Source: Kribbella turkmenica (GTDB lineage Bacteria > Actinomycetota > Actinomycetes > Propionibacteriales > Kribbellaceae). From it: a stretch of 64,000 nucleotides of DNA. The first letter of the stretch is position 1; each line of letters starts with the position of its first letter. This document shows positions 16,428 to 24,464 of this stretch, piece after piece. A program made the position numbers and the translations under genes. The stretch lies in the NCBI RefSeq assembly GCF_004348725.1, contig NZ_SMKR01000007.1, positions 1-64,000 of the forward strand, read 5' to 3'. A model generated the notes under the pieces. That model searched no databases and was not told the origin of the DNA. It saw only the letters and a list, made by a program, of their open reading frames with translations.

Positions 16428-17246
16428 TCAGGCGGCCTTGTGCGCCTGCAGCGTGTATGTCGCCGGCAGCCGCCGCGGATCGCGGGTCAGCCGCCACTCG
16501 CCGGACTCGTCCTCGGTCATCAACCCGGGCAGAGCGTTCCACGGCGCGCTGTCGTGCTCGGTGAGCGAGTCGAAGACCAGCCCCGCCCGCTGGACCGCGG
16601 TGATGATCTCGGCCAGCCCGTGGTTCCACTCGTGCGTGAGCGTGGTGGCGAACTCGACATCGGTCTCGACGTACGTGCCACCCTCGTCCCAGACGATCGG
16701 CTCCGGTGTCTCGAAGTACGGGTGCTTCAGCACCGGATCCTCCGGCGCGGAGTCGAGCGCCCACAGCATCGGATGCCCCTCGCGGACGAACAACCGCCCG
16801 CCCGGGGCCAGCAGGCCCGCGACGGTCCCCGCCCAGCGCTCGATGTCCGGCAGCCAGCAGATCGCGCCGATCCCGGTGTAGACCAGGTCGTACGACGCCG
16901 CGCCCAGGACGTCGACCGCGTCGTACGCGTCCGCCACGTGGAAGTCCACCGGCAGCCCGAGCCGGTCCGCGAGCGACTGCGCCTGCTCGATCGCCGGCGC
17001 GGAGAAGTCGAGGCCGCTCATCCGGGCGCCGAGCCGGGCGAGCGACACGGTGTCCGTGCCGATGTGGCACTGCAGGTGCACGCCACGCAGTCCGGAGATG
17101 TCGCCCAGCCGCGGCCGGTCGAACCGGACCACCTCGCTGACGTACTGCGGGTCCTCGAAGTCCACCACGTGGTAGCCGGGCGACGCGACGTGCGCCGGCA
17201 CCCGCTCATCCCAGTTGGCCCGATTCACGTCCAGGTAGTCGCTCAC
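16428..17246 (-). CDS. Class I SAM-dependent methyltransferase
   Basis: This 272-residue Rossmann methyltransferase has the SAM motif HLQCHIGTDTVSLARLGA (near residues 57-74), an acidic residue at the end of strand 2 (MSGLDFSAPAI), a motif II region (HVADAYD) and a motif III-like region (LLAPGGRLFVREGHP). The acceptor is not identifiable. GTG 17246 is chosen because GGAAGG sits 7-8 bases upstream; an in-frame TTG at 17264 is the only other start and is weaker. It shares strand with the small membrane-protein gene upstream but is separated by a strong terminator, so it is probably monocistronic. Confidence 0.85.
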   Translation of the reverse strand: MSDYLDVNRANWDERVPAHVASPGYHVVDFEDPQYVSEVVRFDRPRLGDISGLRGVHLQCHIGTDTVSLARLGARMSGLDFSAPAIEQAQSLADRLGLPVDFHVADAYDAVDVLGAASYDLVYTGIGAICWLPDIERWAGTVAGLLAPGGRLFVREGHPMLWALDSAPEDPVLKHPYFETPEPIVWDEGGTYVETDVEFATTLTHEWNHGLAEIITAVQRAGLVFDSLTEHDSAPWNALPGLMTEDESGEWRLTRDPRRLPATYTLQAHKAA

Positions 17247-17296
17247 TCCCAGACCTTCCCACAACCCGCCCGGCCGCGCCGCCGGTTTACGGCACA

Positions 17297-17324
17297 GGAC
17301 CGCCGGGTGAGGTCCCGGCGGTCC
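17297..17324 (-). terminator. Perfect 11-bp hairpin terminator
   Basis: GGACCGCCGGG (17297-17307) and CCCGGCGGTCC (17314-17324) pair perfectly, with a 6-base loop that reads TGAGGT on the plus strand. It lies 10 bp past the stop of the 89-residue gene. The loop word resembles the TGAGGAG loops of the hairpin array at 52.7 kb. Confidence 0.75.
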
Positions 17325-17333
17325 GCGGTCGGT

Positions 17334-17603
17334 TCAGGCCGCGTGGCGGCCGTGGTGAGTGAGGATGCGGGCCCGGCGGATGGTGTGCACGGTGCCTGCG
17401 GTCGCTGCGGGCTTGTGGTTGAAAGGTTCGGCCACGCCACCGAGGGCGAGCAGGTCGAGCTTGGTCCTGGCCACGTCACGGTCGTCGGCAACCCAGGCGC
17501 CGTTCGGTCCGGCGGTCAGACCGGTCGAGTGACGCCTGTTGCTGAGCTCCAGAGCCGCGATCACGGCCAGCGCGAGTACTGCGAGAACGATGATTCCGGT
17601 CAT
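17334..17603 (-). CDS. Small single-pass membrane protein, unknown function
   Basis: This 89-residue protein has one N-terminal transmembrane helix (MTGIIVLAVLALAVIAALEL) followed by a polar, basic tail with several His and Arg residues. I recognise no family. It is followed by a perfect hairpin terminator and diverges from the GlxA-type regulator gene across 83 bp, which suggests it may be a target of that regulator. The start ATG 17603 has no Shine-Dalgarno sequence, so it may be leaderless. Confidence 0.6.
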   Translation of the reverse strand: MTGIIVLAVLALAVIAALELSNRRHSTGLTAGPNGAWVADDRDVARTKLDLLALGGVAEPFNHKPAATAGTVHTIRRARILTHHGRHAA

Positions 17604-17644
17604 GGCGTAAATTTTGCTACCATCTAGATACCGCCACCACTGGC

Positions 17645-17679
17645 ACTATTGACATAGTTCCACAAATTCCTGCCATACT
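17645..17679 (+). promoter_or_regulatory. Leaderless promoter with palindromic operator
   Basis: TTGACA (17649-17654) and CATACT (17674-17679) form a -35/-10 pair with a 19-base spacer. ATG 17687 begins 7 bases after the -10, so the transcript should start at the start codon. ACTAT (17645-17649) and ATAGT (17654-17658) form an inverted repeat around the -35 box, a likely repressor or autoregulation site. Confidence 0.5.
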
Positions 17680-17686
17680 GGACGGC

Positions 17687-18640
17687 ATGCTCCGCAAAGT
17701 CGCTGTCGTCCTGATGGAGGACGTCGCCTTGTTCGAGTTCGGGGTGCTGGCGGAGGTGTTCGGCATCGACCGGACCGACGACGGCGTGCCCGCGTTCGAC
17801 TTCAAGGTGTGTTCGACCCGCCCGGGTGAGCCGCTGCGGACCAGCAGTCACTCCGAGGTGATCGCGCCGTACGGACTGGAACAGCTCGAGGACGCCGACC
17901 TGATCGGGATTCCGGCGACCACCTGGCGGGACGCGTACGACGAACGCATCCTCGACGCGCTGCGCCGGGCCGAGGCCCGTGGGGCGATCCTGCTGACCGT
18001 CTGCTCGGGCGCGTTCGTGCTCGGCAAGGCGGGCCTGCTCGACGGCCGGGCGTGCACGACGCACTGGCGCTACGTGAAGCTGTTCAACGAGCAGTTCCCG
18101 TCGGCGAGGCTGGACGCCGACGTCCTGTTCGTTGACGACGGCAACATCATCACCAGCGCCGGCACCGCGGCCGGTATCGACGCCTGCCTGCACCTGGTCC
18201 GGCGCGAGCTCGGCAGCGCGGTCGCCACCCGGATCGCCCGCCGGATGGTCGTTCCGCCGCAGCGCGACGGCGGCCAGCGGCAGTACGTCGACGTCCCCGT
18301 GCCGGAGTCGTCCGGCGAGAGCCTGCAGCCGGTGCTCGACTGGATGGTCGACAACCTGACGATCGAGCACACCGTGCCCGCACTCGCCCGCCGGGCGCAG
18401 ATGTCGGAGCGGACGTTCGCCCGCCGGTTCGTCGCGGAGACCGGGACGACGCCACTGAAGTGGGTCACCACGCAACGCGTACTGCGGGCGCGGACGCTGC
18501 TCGAGCAGACCCGGATGGGGATCGAGCAGATCGCGGCCGAGTCCGGGTTCGGGACGGCGGCGTTGCTGCGGCACCACTTCCGCCGCGTGGTGGGCGTGCC
18601 GCCACAGGACTACCGGCGTACCTTTCGCACGGCCAGCTGA
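17687..18640 (+). CDS. GlxA-type transcriptional regulator (DJ-1/PfpI domain plus AraC HTH)
   Basis: This 317-residue regulator has an N-terminal class I glutamine-amidotransferase/DJ-1-like domain, with the nucleophile-elbow region VCSGAFVLGKAGLLDGR near residue 105 and GTAAGIDACLHLV near 160. The C-terminal AraC double helix-turn-helix (about 215-310) includes RAQMSERTFARRF and IAAESGFGTAALLRHHFRR. Relatives sense small metabolites such as glycine betaine, arginine or nicotinate derivatives; the ligand here is unknown. The message is probably leaderless, and a 10-bp hairpin terminator follows. The divergent small membrane-protein gene is the nearest possible target. Confidence 0.9.
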   Translation: MLRKVAVVLMEDVALFEFGVLAEVFGIDRTDDGVPAFDFKVCSTRPGEPLRTSSHSEVIAPYGLEQLEDADLIGIPATTWRDAYDERILDALRRAEARGAILLTVCSGAFVLGKAGLLDGRACTTHWRYVKLFNEQFPSARLDADVLFVDDGNIITSAGTAAGIDACLHLVRRELGSAVATRIARRMVVPPQRDGGQRQYVDVPVPESSGESLQPVLDWMVDNLTIEHTVPALARRAQMSERTFARRFVAETGTTPLKWVTTQRVLRARTLLEQTRMGIEQIAAESGFGTAALLRHHFRRVVGVPPQDYRRTFRTAS

Positions 18641-18655
18641 CCCGTCGGCCGATCG

Positions 18656-18681
18656 CTGTGGGCAGGTGACGCTGCCCACAG
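18656..18681 (+). terminator. Hairpin terminator after the GlxA-type regulator
   Basis: CTGTGGGCAG (18656-18665) and CTGCCCACAG (18672-18681) form a perfect 10-bp stem with loop GTGACG, 15 bases past the stop codon. Confidence 0.75.
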
Positions 18682-18782
18682 GATTTGCGGTGCCCCCTCC
18701 CGGTCCCCCTAGGATCCTTCGAAGTGTCACAGGGGGGTAACGGCCGAAGAAGATCGGCGAGCCGAGAGAATGTGGAGCCACT

Positions 18783-19871
18783 GTGGCAACGCCTGTCCCG
18801 CGTCGGGCCGGTACCTCACGTCGTCTGAGCTGGGACGTCGTCCGGCTGCTCGCAGTCCTCGCGGTGGTGTTCTGCCACGCGACGCACCAGGGCCCGGTGC
18901 TGCACCCTGAGCTCGGAGCACCGCTGGGCAGTCACCCGTTCCAGGTCGGCGCCGGCATCCTGCTGGTGATCAGCGCCTACTTCGTCTGCGTGACCGTCCG
19001 GAAGGGTCCCTCCCCGGGACGGTGGTTGTGGCAGCGGGTCTGCCGAGTGCTCCCGCCGTACCTGGCCGCCGTGCTGATCACCTACACGGCTCTGGTCGCC
19101 TTCGGCCCGCGCCACTGGAGCCTGCCCACCCGGCACGACCTGTGGGGCAACCTGACGCTGGCCAGCTCGTTCGACCCGACTGTGCGCCTCATCGACGGGT
19201 CGTACTGGACGCTGCCGTTGCAACTGATGGCCTTCGCGGCGGCGGCCCTGCTCTGGCCACGCGGCCTGGGTTCCGGTTGGCGCATCACCGTGCTGCTGTG
19301 GGTGATGACGGTGGCGCCGGTGGTGCTGCAGTGGCACGACCGGATCTTGCACAGCCCGCTCTGGGTCCAGCAGGCGTGGAACGGCCTCGGGCTGCATCGG
19401 CTGCAACTGTTCGCCATCGGCATCGCCATCTGGCTCTTCTCCCAGCGGCGGATCGGCGTGCTGCACCTGGGCGCCCTGCTTGCCGCGACCGTGTTCGCCC
19501 AGCACGCGCACACGGCTGACCTGCCGTCGTCGCTGGGCATCGGGGCCCTGCTGGTGTTCGTCGCGCTGGCCGCCCGCGGTCCGGACTGGCGGGTCTTCGC
19601 GCCCATCCGCCGGCCGATCCAGTTCCTGGCCCGGATCTCCTTCGGCATCTACCTGCTCAACCAGGAGCTCGGCTACCTGATCGCCTACCACCTGATGTCG
19701 CTCGGCGCGGGACGCGTCGTCCAGATCGCCGGGGCGGTGACCGTAGTGACCGTGCTGGCGTGGCTGCTGACGAAGTACGTCGAACAGCCGGTCTACCGCG
19801 CCTTGACCGCCCTGCCGGCGCTGCCGTTGCAGCGGCTCGGCTTCCGCGCGTTCGCCTGGCTGAATACTTGA
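18783..19871 (+). CDS. Membrane acyltransferase, acyltransferase-3 family
   Basis: This 362-residue polytopic protein has about ten hydrophobic helices. Helix 1 carries WDVVRLLAVLAVVFCHATHQG; the R-x10-H spacing is the catalytic pattern of acyltransferase-3 proteins, which O-acetylate surface polysaccharides, antibiotics or lipids. LARISFGIYLLNQELG near residue 290 is the usual C-terminal family motif. GTG 18783 is the start. A possible promoter (TTGCGG 18685-18690, TAGGAT 18710-18715, 19-base spacer) lies after the upstream terminator. No partner biosynthetic gene is adjacent, so the acceptor is unknown. Confidence 0.82.
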   Translation: MATPVPRRAGTSRRLSWDVVRLLAVLAVVFCHATHQGPVLHPELGAPLGSHPFQVGAGILLVISAYFVCVTVRKGPSPGRWLWQRVCRVLPPYLAAVLITYTALVAFGPRHWSLPTRHDLWGNLTLASSFDPTVRLIDGSYWTLPLQLMAFAAAALLWPRGLGSGWRITVLLWVMTVAPVVLQWHDRILHSPLWVQQAWNGLGLHRLQLFAIGIAIWLFSQRRIGVLHLGALLAATVFAQHAHTADLPSSLGIGALLVFVALAARGPDWRVFAPIRRPIQFLARISFGIYLLNQELGYLIAYHLMSLGAGRVVQIAGAVTVVTVLAWLLTKYVEQPVYRALTALPALPLQRLGFRAFAWLNT

Positions 19872-20014
19872 CATCGGATACCCATGAGCTATTCCGCGCC
19901 GCCGACCCGGACTGGTCCTCGGTCGCCCGTCACGGTGCCTACCTGCTGGCGTTCACCCTGGTGGTCGCCTGGCTCTCCACCCGCGCGTTCCGCACCGATC
20001 AGCGCTCGGTCTGA
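19868..20014 (+). pseudogene. Remnant resembling the C-terminal tail of an ABC-2 permease
   Basis: Just after the acyltransferase stop, another frame reads LTSDTHELFRAADPDWSSVA, then [24 protein letters not shown] and a stop. A last transmembrane helix followed by a short Arg-rich end is how ABC-2 type drug/polysaccharide export permeases finish. No start codon, ATPase or rest of the permease is present, so this would be a decayed fragment. Its end overlaps the convergent adenosine deaminase gene by 16 bp. The assignment is by resemblance only. Confidence 0.35.
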
Positions 20015-21078
20015 AGGGCGTCGCGGTACCAGGGCTTGATGGTGTTGTCGATGATGGCCAGGCGTTCGTCGAACGGCAGGAAGGCCGACTTCATCGCGTT
20101 GATCGCGAACCAGCGGAAGTCGGCCAGCGTGTAGTCGAACGCCTCGGCCAGCAGGGTGAGCTCGCGGCTCATCGACGTACCGCTCATCAGCCGGTTGTCG
20201 GTGTTGACCGTGACCCGGAAGCGGAGCTTGGCGAGCAGGCCGATCGGGTGCTCGGCGATCGAGGTCGCCGCCCCGGTCTGCAGGTTGGAGCTCGGGCACA
20301 TCTCCAGCGGGATCCGCCGGTCCCGCACGTACGCCGCCAGCCGGCCGAGCTCGTGCTTGTCGCCGGTCTCGTCGTACGTGATGTCGTCGATGATCCGGAC
20401 GCCGTGCCCGAGCCGGTCGGCCCCGCACCACTGGATCGCCTGCCAGATCGACGGCAGCCCGAAGGCCTCGCCCGCATGGATGGTGAAGTGCGCGTTCTCC
20501 CGCTGCAGGTACTCGAACGCGTCCAGGTGCCGGGTCGGCGGATATCCGGCCTCCGCGCCCGCGATGTCGAACCCGACCACCCCGGCGTCGCGGTACGCCA
20601 CCGCCAGCTCGGCGATCTCCATCGACCGGGCCTTGTGCCGCATCGCGGTCAGCAACTGCCGGGCGACGATCGGGCGCTCCGCGTGTGCCATCCCATGCTC
20701 GAAGCCTTCCCGGACCGCGTCGACCACCTGCTCCAGCGTGAGCCCGCGGGTCAGGTGCTGCTCGGGTGCGTAGCGCACCTCGGCGTACACCACTCCGTCC
20801 GCGGCCAGGTCCTGCACGCACTCACTCGCCACTCGGGTGATCGCCTCCGCGGTCTGCATGACCGCGACCGTGTGGTCGAACGTCTCCAGGTACCGCTCCA
20901 GCGACCCGGAGTCCGCCGACTCCACGAACCAGACACCGAGGTCCCCGGCGTCGGACCGCGGCACCGTGTGCCCGATCTCCTGCGCCAGCTCCACCACCGT
21001 CTCCGGCCGGAGCCCACCGTCCAGATGATCGTGCAGAAGAACCTTGGGCGCTTCCTGAACCTGTTCCGCGGTGATCAT
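19999..21078 (-). CDS. add: Adenosine deaminase
   Basis: This 359-residue metal-dependent amidohydrolase has the adenosine-deaminase motifs: the first zinc histidines in [12 protein letters not shown] (near residues 14-25), [12 protein letters not shown] (near 199, with the catalytic Glu), [11 protein letters not shown] and [14 protein letters not shown] (zinc Asp). It converts adenosine or deoxyadenosine to inosine in purine salvage. Length and motif order are normal. ATG 21078 is the start. A small fraction of this family acts on adenine or modified nucleosides, but the first motif and length favour adenosine. Confidence 0.9.
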   Translation of the reverse strand: MITAEQVQEAPKVLLHDHLDGGLRPETVVELAQEIGHTVPRSDAGDLGVWFVESADSGSLERYLETFDHTVAVMQTAEAITRVASECVQDLAADGVVYAEVRYAPEQHLTRGLTLEQVVDAVREGFEHGMAHAERPIVARQLLTAMRHKARSMEIAELAVAYRDAGVVGFDIAGAEAGYPPTRHLDAFEYLQRENAHFTIHAGEAFGLPSIWQAIQWCGADRLGHGVRIIDDITYDETGDKHELGRLAAYVRDRRIPLEMCPSSNLQTGAATSIAEHPIGLLAKLRFRVTVNTDNRLMSGTSMSRELTLLAEAFDYTLADFRWFAINAMKSAFLPFDERLAIIDNTIKPWYRDALQTER

Positions 21079-21133
21079 CCCGCCATCTTCGCAGGCTCCC
21101 CCCTGGCCGGCCGACGGTAGCTGGGTGACGAGG

Positions 21134-21607
21134 TCACGCGGCGTGGAGCTTGAAGACCGGGACGCCGGGGGCGATGTGGTGGAGAGTGGCGTCCGGGGAG
21201 TTCTTGGTGACGTCGCCGCCGAAGAAGGTGCCGACCTCCCAGGCCCACTTCCTCAGGTAGAGGCGGAGTACGTCGGTCTTGTCCGGGTCGGCGACCTCCT
21301 CGGCGCGGAAGGTCTCGACGGTCCGGCCCAGTTGGAGGCGGCCCTCGGGGTTGACCCGCAGGTTGCGGGCCCACTGGGTGTGGCCGCGCGGGGCGACCAG
21401 GTAGCGCTGCCCGTCGACGACCAGGAGGTTGACCGGCGTGCTGCGCCAGTCGCCGGTCTTGCGGCCGCGGACGGAGAGCACCCGGCTGCCCATCAGGCTG
21501 ATGCCGAGCTTGGTCAGCGTGGCGACGATCCGGTTGAAGACCCGCATGCTGCCCTCGGCGGCGGTGATCACGCGCTTGTGGTCGTAGGTCTGCTTGTACT
21601 CCGGCAT
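21134..21607 (-). CDS. F420/deazaflavin-dependent nitroreductase-family protein (Ddn-like)
   Basis: This protein of about 157 residues has the split-barrel fold of the actinobacterial deazaflavin-dependent nitroreductases: [38 protein letters not shown] and the short C-terminal beta pair. The family uses reduced F420 to reduce quinones or nitro compounds. Two ATG codons are possible; the second (21607) lies 7 bases after GAAAGG, whereas the first (21613) leaves a 1-base gap, so I take the second. It diverges from a TetR regulator, and one of two matching inverted repeats covers its promoter, so it is the likely target of that repressor. Confidence 0.86.
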   Translation of the reverse strand: MPEYKQTYDHKRVITAAEGSMRVFNRIVATLTKLGISLMGSRVLSVRGRKTGDWRSTPVNLLVVDGQRYLVAPRGHTQWARNLRVNPEGRLQLGRTVETFRAEEVADPDKTDVLRLYLRKWAWEVGTFFGGDVTKNSPDATLHHIAPGVPVFKLHAA

Positions 21608-21629
21608 CGTCATACCTTTCGTTGGTTGC

Positions 21630-21695
21630 GAGAGCGGTGCTCTCTGTTGTGATCAGTGAACCGGAAGTGATGCTCACTGTCAAGAGCACTGCTCT
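21630..21695. promoter_or_regulatory. Twin TetR-type operators, AGAGC-N3-GCTCT
   Basis: GAGAGC-GGT-GCTCTC (21630-21644) and AGAGC-ACT-GCTCT (21683-21695) share the same palindrome, with centres about 52 bp apart (roughly five helix turns). One copy lies just upstream of the reductase gene and the other upstream of the TetR gene. This is the arrangement expected for mutual repression of a divergent pair by the encoded TetR protein. Confidence 0.65.
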
Positions 21696-21718
21696 CGGTT
21701 CTGTGGCAGACTGCCGTC

Positions 21719-22414
21719 ATGAACGCCGGACGCACCGCACGAGACCGAGCCCGCGCCGAGCTGACCGGGGAGATCAAGTCCTCGGCCCGGCGGCAACTCG
21801 CGACCGAGGGCGCCGAGCGGCTCTCGCTGCGGGCGATCTCCCGGGAGCTCGGCATGGTCTCGTCCGCGCTCTACCGCTACTTCCCCAGCCGGGACGACCT
21901 GCTCACGGCCCTGATCATCGACGCGTACGACGCCCTCGGCGCGGCCGCGGAGTCAGCGGTCGCTGCCGCGGACGAGGCGGATCCGCCGGAGACCTGGTTG
22001 GCGGTGTGCGTCGCCATCCGCGAGTGGGCCCGGGCGCATCCGCACGAGTACGCGCTGATCTATGGTTCGCCGGTCACCGGCTACAAAGCGCCACAGACGA
22101 CCGTCGAACCGGCCAGCCGGGTGCCGATCCTCCTGCTCAGGATCGTCGAACAAGCCTGGACCCAGGGCCGGCTCGCCGCGCCGGACGACGCGCCCGAGCC
22201 AACCGGCCAGCTGGCCGGGCAGGTGGACGTTCTGGCCGAGCTGGCGCCCGGGGTGCCCCGCAAGGTGCTGCTGCGGGTCGCGATCGTCTGGACGCAACTG
22301 TTCGGGATGATCAGCTTCGAGCTGTTCGGTCAGCTGGTCGGTTCGATGGATCCGGCGGACGCGTTCTTCGCGTCGGCGACACGGCAGATGGCGGCTTTCG
22401 TCGGCCTCAGCTGA
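21719..22414 (+). CDS. TetR/AcrR family transcriptional regulator (WHG-type C-terminal domain)
   Basis: This 231-residue regulator has an N-terminal TetR helix-turn-helix (residues about 20-65: LSLRAISRELGMVSSALYRYFPSRDDLL). The C-terminal part, with WARAHPHEYALIYGSPVTGY, matches the TetR_C_13/WHG ligand-binding type. ATG 21719 is 6 bases after a -10-like CAGACT (21707-21712), consistent with leaderless expression. It is divergent from the F420-type reductase with two shared operators between them. Its last 8 bases overlap the convergent aat gene. Confidence 0.9.
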   Translation: MNAGRTARDRARAELTGEIKSSARRQLATEGAERLSLRAISRELGMVSSALYRYFPSRDDLLTALIIDAYDALGAAAESAVAAADEADPPETWLAVCVAIREWARAHPHEYALIYGSPVTGYKAPQTTVEPASRVPILLLRIVEQAWTQGRLAAPDDAPEPTGQLAGQVDVLAELAPGVPRKVLLRVAIVWTQLFGMISFELFGQLVGSMDPADAFFASATRQMAAFVGLS

Positions 22415-23072
22415 AAGCCTTCGGGAGCGGCAGCGTCACGGCCTGTTCGACCCGGCGGACGTAGGTCTCGCGCGGGATCGACACCGCACCGAGGGTGGCC
22501 AGGTGGCCGGTGACCCACTGGATGTCGAACACCCGCTGGTCGGCGTACTCGTCGTCGAGCAGCTCGATCAGGCCGGCCACCGCCGCCTTCGAGCCGTCCG
22601 TCTTGTGGTGGAACATCGACTCCCCGGCGAACAGCCCGCCGATCGCGACGCCGTACAGGCCGCCCGCCAGCTCGTCACCGTCCCACGCCTCGACCGAGTG
22701 CACCCAGCCCAGCCGGTGCAGCTCGGTGTACGACGCGATGATGCCGCGGTCGATCCAGGACCCGGGACGACGCGGGTCCGCACACGCGCGGATGACCTGG
22801 TCGAACGCGGTGTTCACCCGGATCTCGAACCTGCTCCGCGCCCGCCGTACCGACCGCGTCGGCCGGTAGCCGGCCACCTCGATGATGCCGCGGTCGACCG
22901 GCGACCACCACAGCAGCGAACCGCGGTGGTCGGGCATCGGGAAGAGCCCACGACGGTACGCCGCCAGGACGGTCCCCGGCTGCAGATCCGCCCCACCGGC
23001 GACGATGTCGCTCGCCCCGGCAACCGCCACCGGCGGAAAGTCCCACACAGAAGCAGCTGGCTCGACTGGCAC
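22407..23072 (-). CDS. aat: Leucyl/phenylalanyl-tRNA-protein transferase
   Basis: This 221-residue enzyme adds Leu or Phe to N-terminal Arg/Lys of proteins in the N-degron pathway. Diagnostic motifs are YRRGLFPMPD near residue 38, LLWWSPVDRGII near 53, and GWVHSVEAWDGDELAGGLYG with AGESMFH near 125-155. GTG 23072 (VPVEPAASVWDFPP) lies 7 bases after AGGA in AGGATGG and gives the family's usual length; the frame stays open far upstream but only as a shadow of the next gene. No clpS or clpA gene is nearby. Confidence 0.92.
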   Translation of the reverse strand: MPVEPAASVWDFPPVAVAGASDIVAGGADLQPGTVLAAYRRGLFPMPDHRGSLLWWSPVDRGIIEVAGYRPTRSVRRARSRFEIRVNTAFDQVIRACADPRRPGSWIDRGIIASYTELHRLGWVHSVEAWDGDELAGGLYGVAIGGLFAGESMFHHKTDGSKAAVAGLIELLDDEYADQRVFDIQWVTGHLATLGAVSIPRETYVRRVEQAVTLPLPKAFS

Positions 23073-23173
23073 ACCACCATCCTGAACCACCGCCCACCGT
23101 TCCGGGTGCACGGGTGGCCCGGAGGGTGGACGGCCGCCGGGCGCTCCCAGCCGGCGGCACCGGCGGTACTCCA

Positions 23174-23210
23174 GGGAACGCCAGGGTTTCTCCCGAGTGG
23201 CGGCGTTCCC
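23174..23210. promoter_or_regulatory. 9-bp inverted repeat upstream of the EcsC-like gene
   Basis: GGGAACGCC (23174-23182) and GGCGTTCCC (23202-23210) are perfect inverted copies 19 bases apart, in the gap between aat and the EcsC-like gene. TAGAGT (23220-23225) could be the -10 box of the latter. An operator or RNA hairpin is possible. Confidence 0.4.
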
Positions 23211-23270
23211 AGAGCCACGTAGAGTTGAAGCACGCCCGTCTCCGAGTCGGGAAGGGCGGGAAGGAGCACC

Positions 23271-23966
23271 GTGGCCGGAGTAGCCAGGTTCGTCGCGAGC
23301 AGTCTCGCGCCCGCCGCGCAGCGATTCGCACCGCAGGCCGCGGCGGGTGTGTTGCGTCAGGTCCTCGAGATCGCGATCGACGGGTACCAACGGTTCCCGG
23401 GCGCCGAGCAGGTCGCCGAGTCGAAGCTCGCCAGATCGTCCGGTGACGTGCAGCTGGCGATCGACGCGGTGACCGACCAGCACATCCGGCTCGCGGGTGT
23501 TCAGGGATTCGTCACCAGCATCGGCGGGCTGGTCACCCTTCCCGTCGCGCTGCCCGCCAACCTGACCGGTCTCGCGATCGTCCAGGTCCGCATGGTCGCC
23601 GCGATCGCGCACCTGCGCGGATACGACCTGGACGACCCGCGCGTCCGGACCGCGGTGATCACCTGCCTGCTCGGCGAGGACGGCGTGGCCGACCGGCTGA
23701 AGAAGTCGAGCCTGCCGACGTCGCCGCTCGCGATCGCCACCGCACCGGTCTTCGACCCCGACCTCGACCGCCAGGTCGCCGGCGAGGTCGTCGCCGAGCT
23801 GATCGCCCGGATCAGCGGCAAGCGCATGGCCATCACCGTCACCCGCCGCGTTCCGCTCCTCGGCGGCGCGGTCGGCGCCGGCGTCGACGGCTGGTCGACG
23901 TACCGGATCGGGGAGTACGCCGACAAGAGCCTGGTCCGCCGGATCCGGCGGCCGATCGAGCCGTGA
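23271..23966 (+). CDS. EcsC-like protein
   Basis: This 231-residue protein has a central hydrophobic stretch, VTSIGGLVTLPVALPANLTG, and the following RMVAAIAHLRGYDLDDPRV, which match the EcsC family pattern (often small peripheral or weakly hydrophobic proteins of unknown function). The C-terminal segment VPLLGGAVGAGVDGWSTYRI is also typical. GTG 23271 follows AAGGAG by 5 bases. It is translationally coupled to the VOC gene through a GTGA overlap. The function is unknown even where the family is named. Confidence 0.68.
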   Translation: MAGVARFVASSLAPAAQRFAPQAAAGVLRQVLEIAIDGYQRFPGAEQVAESKLARSSGDVQLAIDAVTDQHIRLAGVQGFVTSIGGLVTLPVALPANLTGLAIVQVRMVAAIAHLRGYDLDDPRVRTAVITCLLGEDGVADRLKKSSLPTSPLAIATAPVFDPDLDRQVAGEVVAELIARISGKRMAITVTRRVPLLGGAVGAGVDGWSTYRIGEYADKSLVRRIRRPIEP

Positions 23967-24355
23967 ACCCGACGGCACCGTTCTGGGGGCCGACGCTGGA
24001 TTGCCCGGAGCCGTTGGAGCTGGCCGTGTTCTATCAGCAGGTCGCGGGCGGCGAACTGGCCGTCGTGCACGAGAACTTCGTCGAGCTGCGGTTCGACACC
24101 GTCAGCCTCGGGTTCCAGCGGGATCTCAACTACCGGGCGCCGACCTGGCCGGACACCCGGGTTCCGCAGCAGTGTCACCTCGACTTCAGTACGGCGGACC
24201 TCGACGCGGACGAGGCCCGCGTGATCGCGGCCGGCGCCACGCCGACCGCCGTACAGCCGGAGCCCTCGGTGTTCCGGGTCTTCCTCGATCCGGCCGGGCA
24301 CCCGTTCTGCCTCACCACCTGGCGTACTCCGGCGGGCCCGCCGGAGTCCCGGTGA
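23963..24355 (+). CDS. VOC (glyoxalase/bleomycin-resistance fold) protein
   Basis: This 130-residue single-domain protein starts at GTG 23963, overlapping the EcsC-like stop by 4 bases. It opens with FWGPTLDCPEPLELAVFYQQ and ends with RVFLDPAGHPFCLT, the first and last beta-alpha elements of glyoxalase-like VOC proteins; CHLDFSTADLDADEA begins the second half. VOC members may be dioxygenases, isomerases or drug-binding proteins; the metal ligand pattern is incomplete here, so a binding role is as likely as catalysis. Confidence 0.85.
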   Translation: MNPTAPFWGPTLDCPEPLELAVFYQQVAGGELAVVHENFVELRFDTVSLGFQRDLNYRAPTWPDTRVPQQCHLDFSTADLDADEARVIAAGATPTAVQPEPSVFRVFLDPAGHPFCLTTWRTPAGPPESR

Positions 24356-24464
24356 TCACCGCCTGACGCCGGTGACCGGAGGACGAAGAACAGCGCGACC
24401 AGGACAGGTCCCGAGCGTTCGATCTGGTACGACGTCCGAGCGGCCGCCGGCCTGCCGGGGCTCG

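Noticed and set aside
23175-23210. ECF-sigma-like GGAAC promoter before the EcsC-like gene
   Set aside because: The distance to a matching CGTT -10 is too long, so the sequence is better explained by an inverted repeat.
23073-23978. 300-codon upstream extension of aat
   Set aside because: It overlaps the EcsC-like gene on the opposite strand; GTG 23072 gives the normal enzyme.
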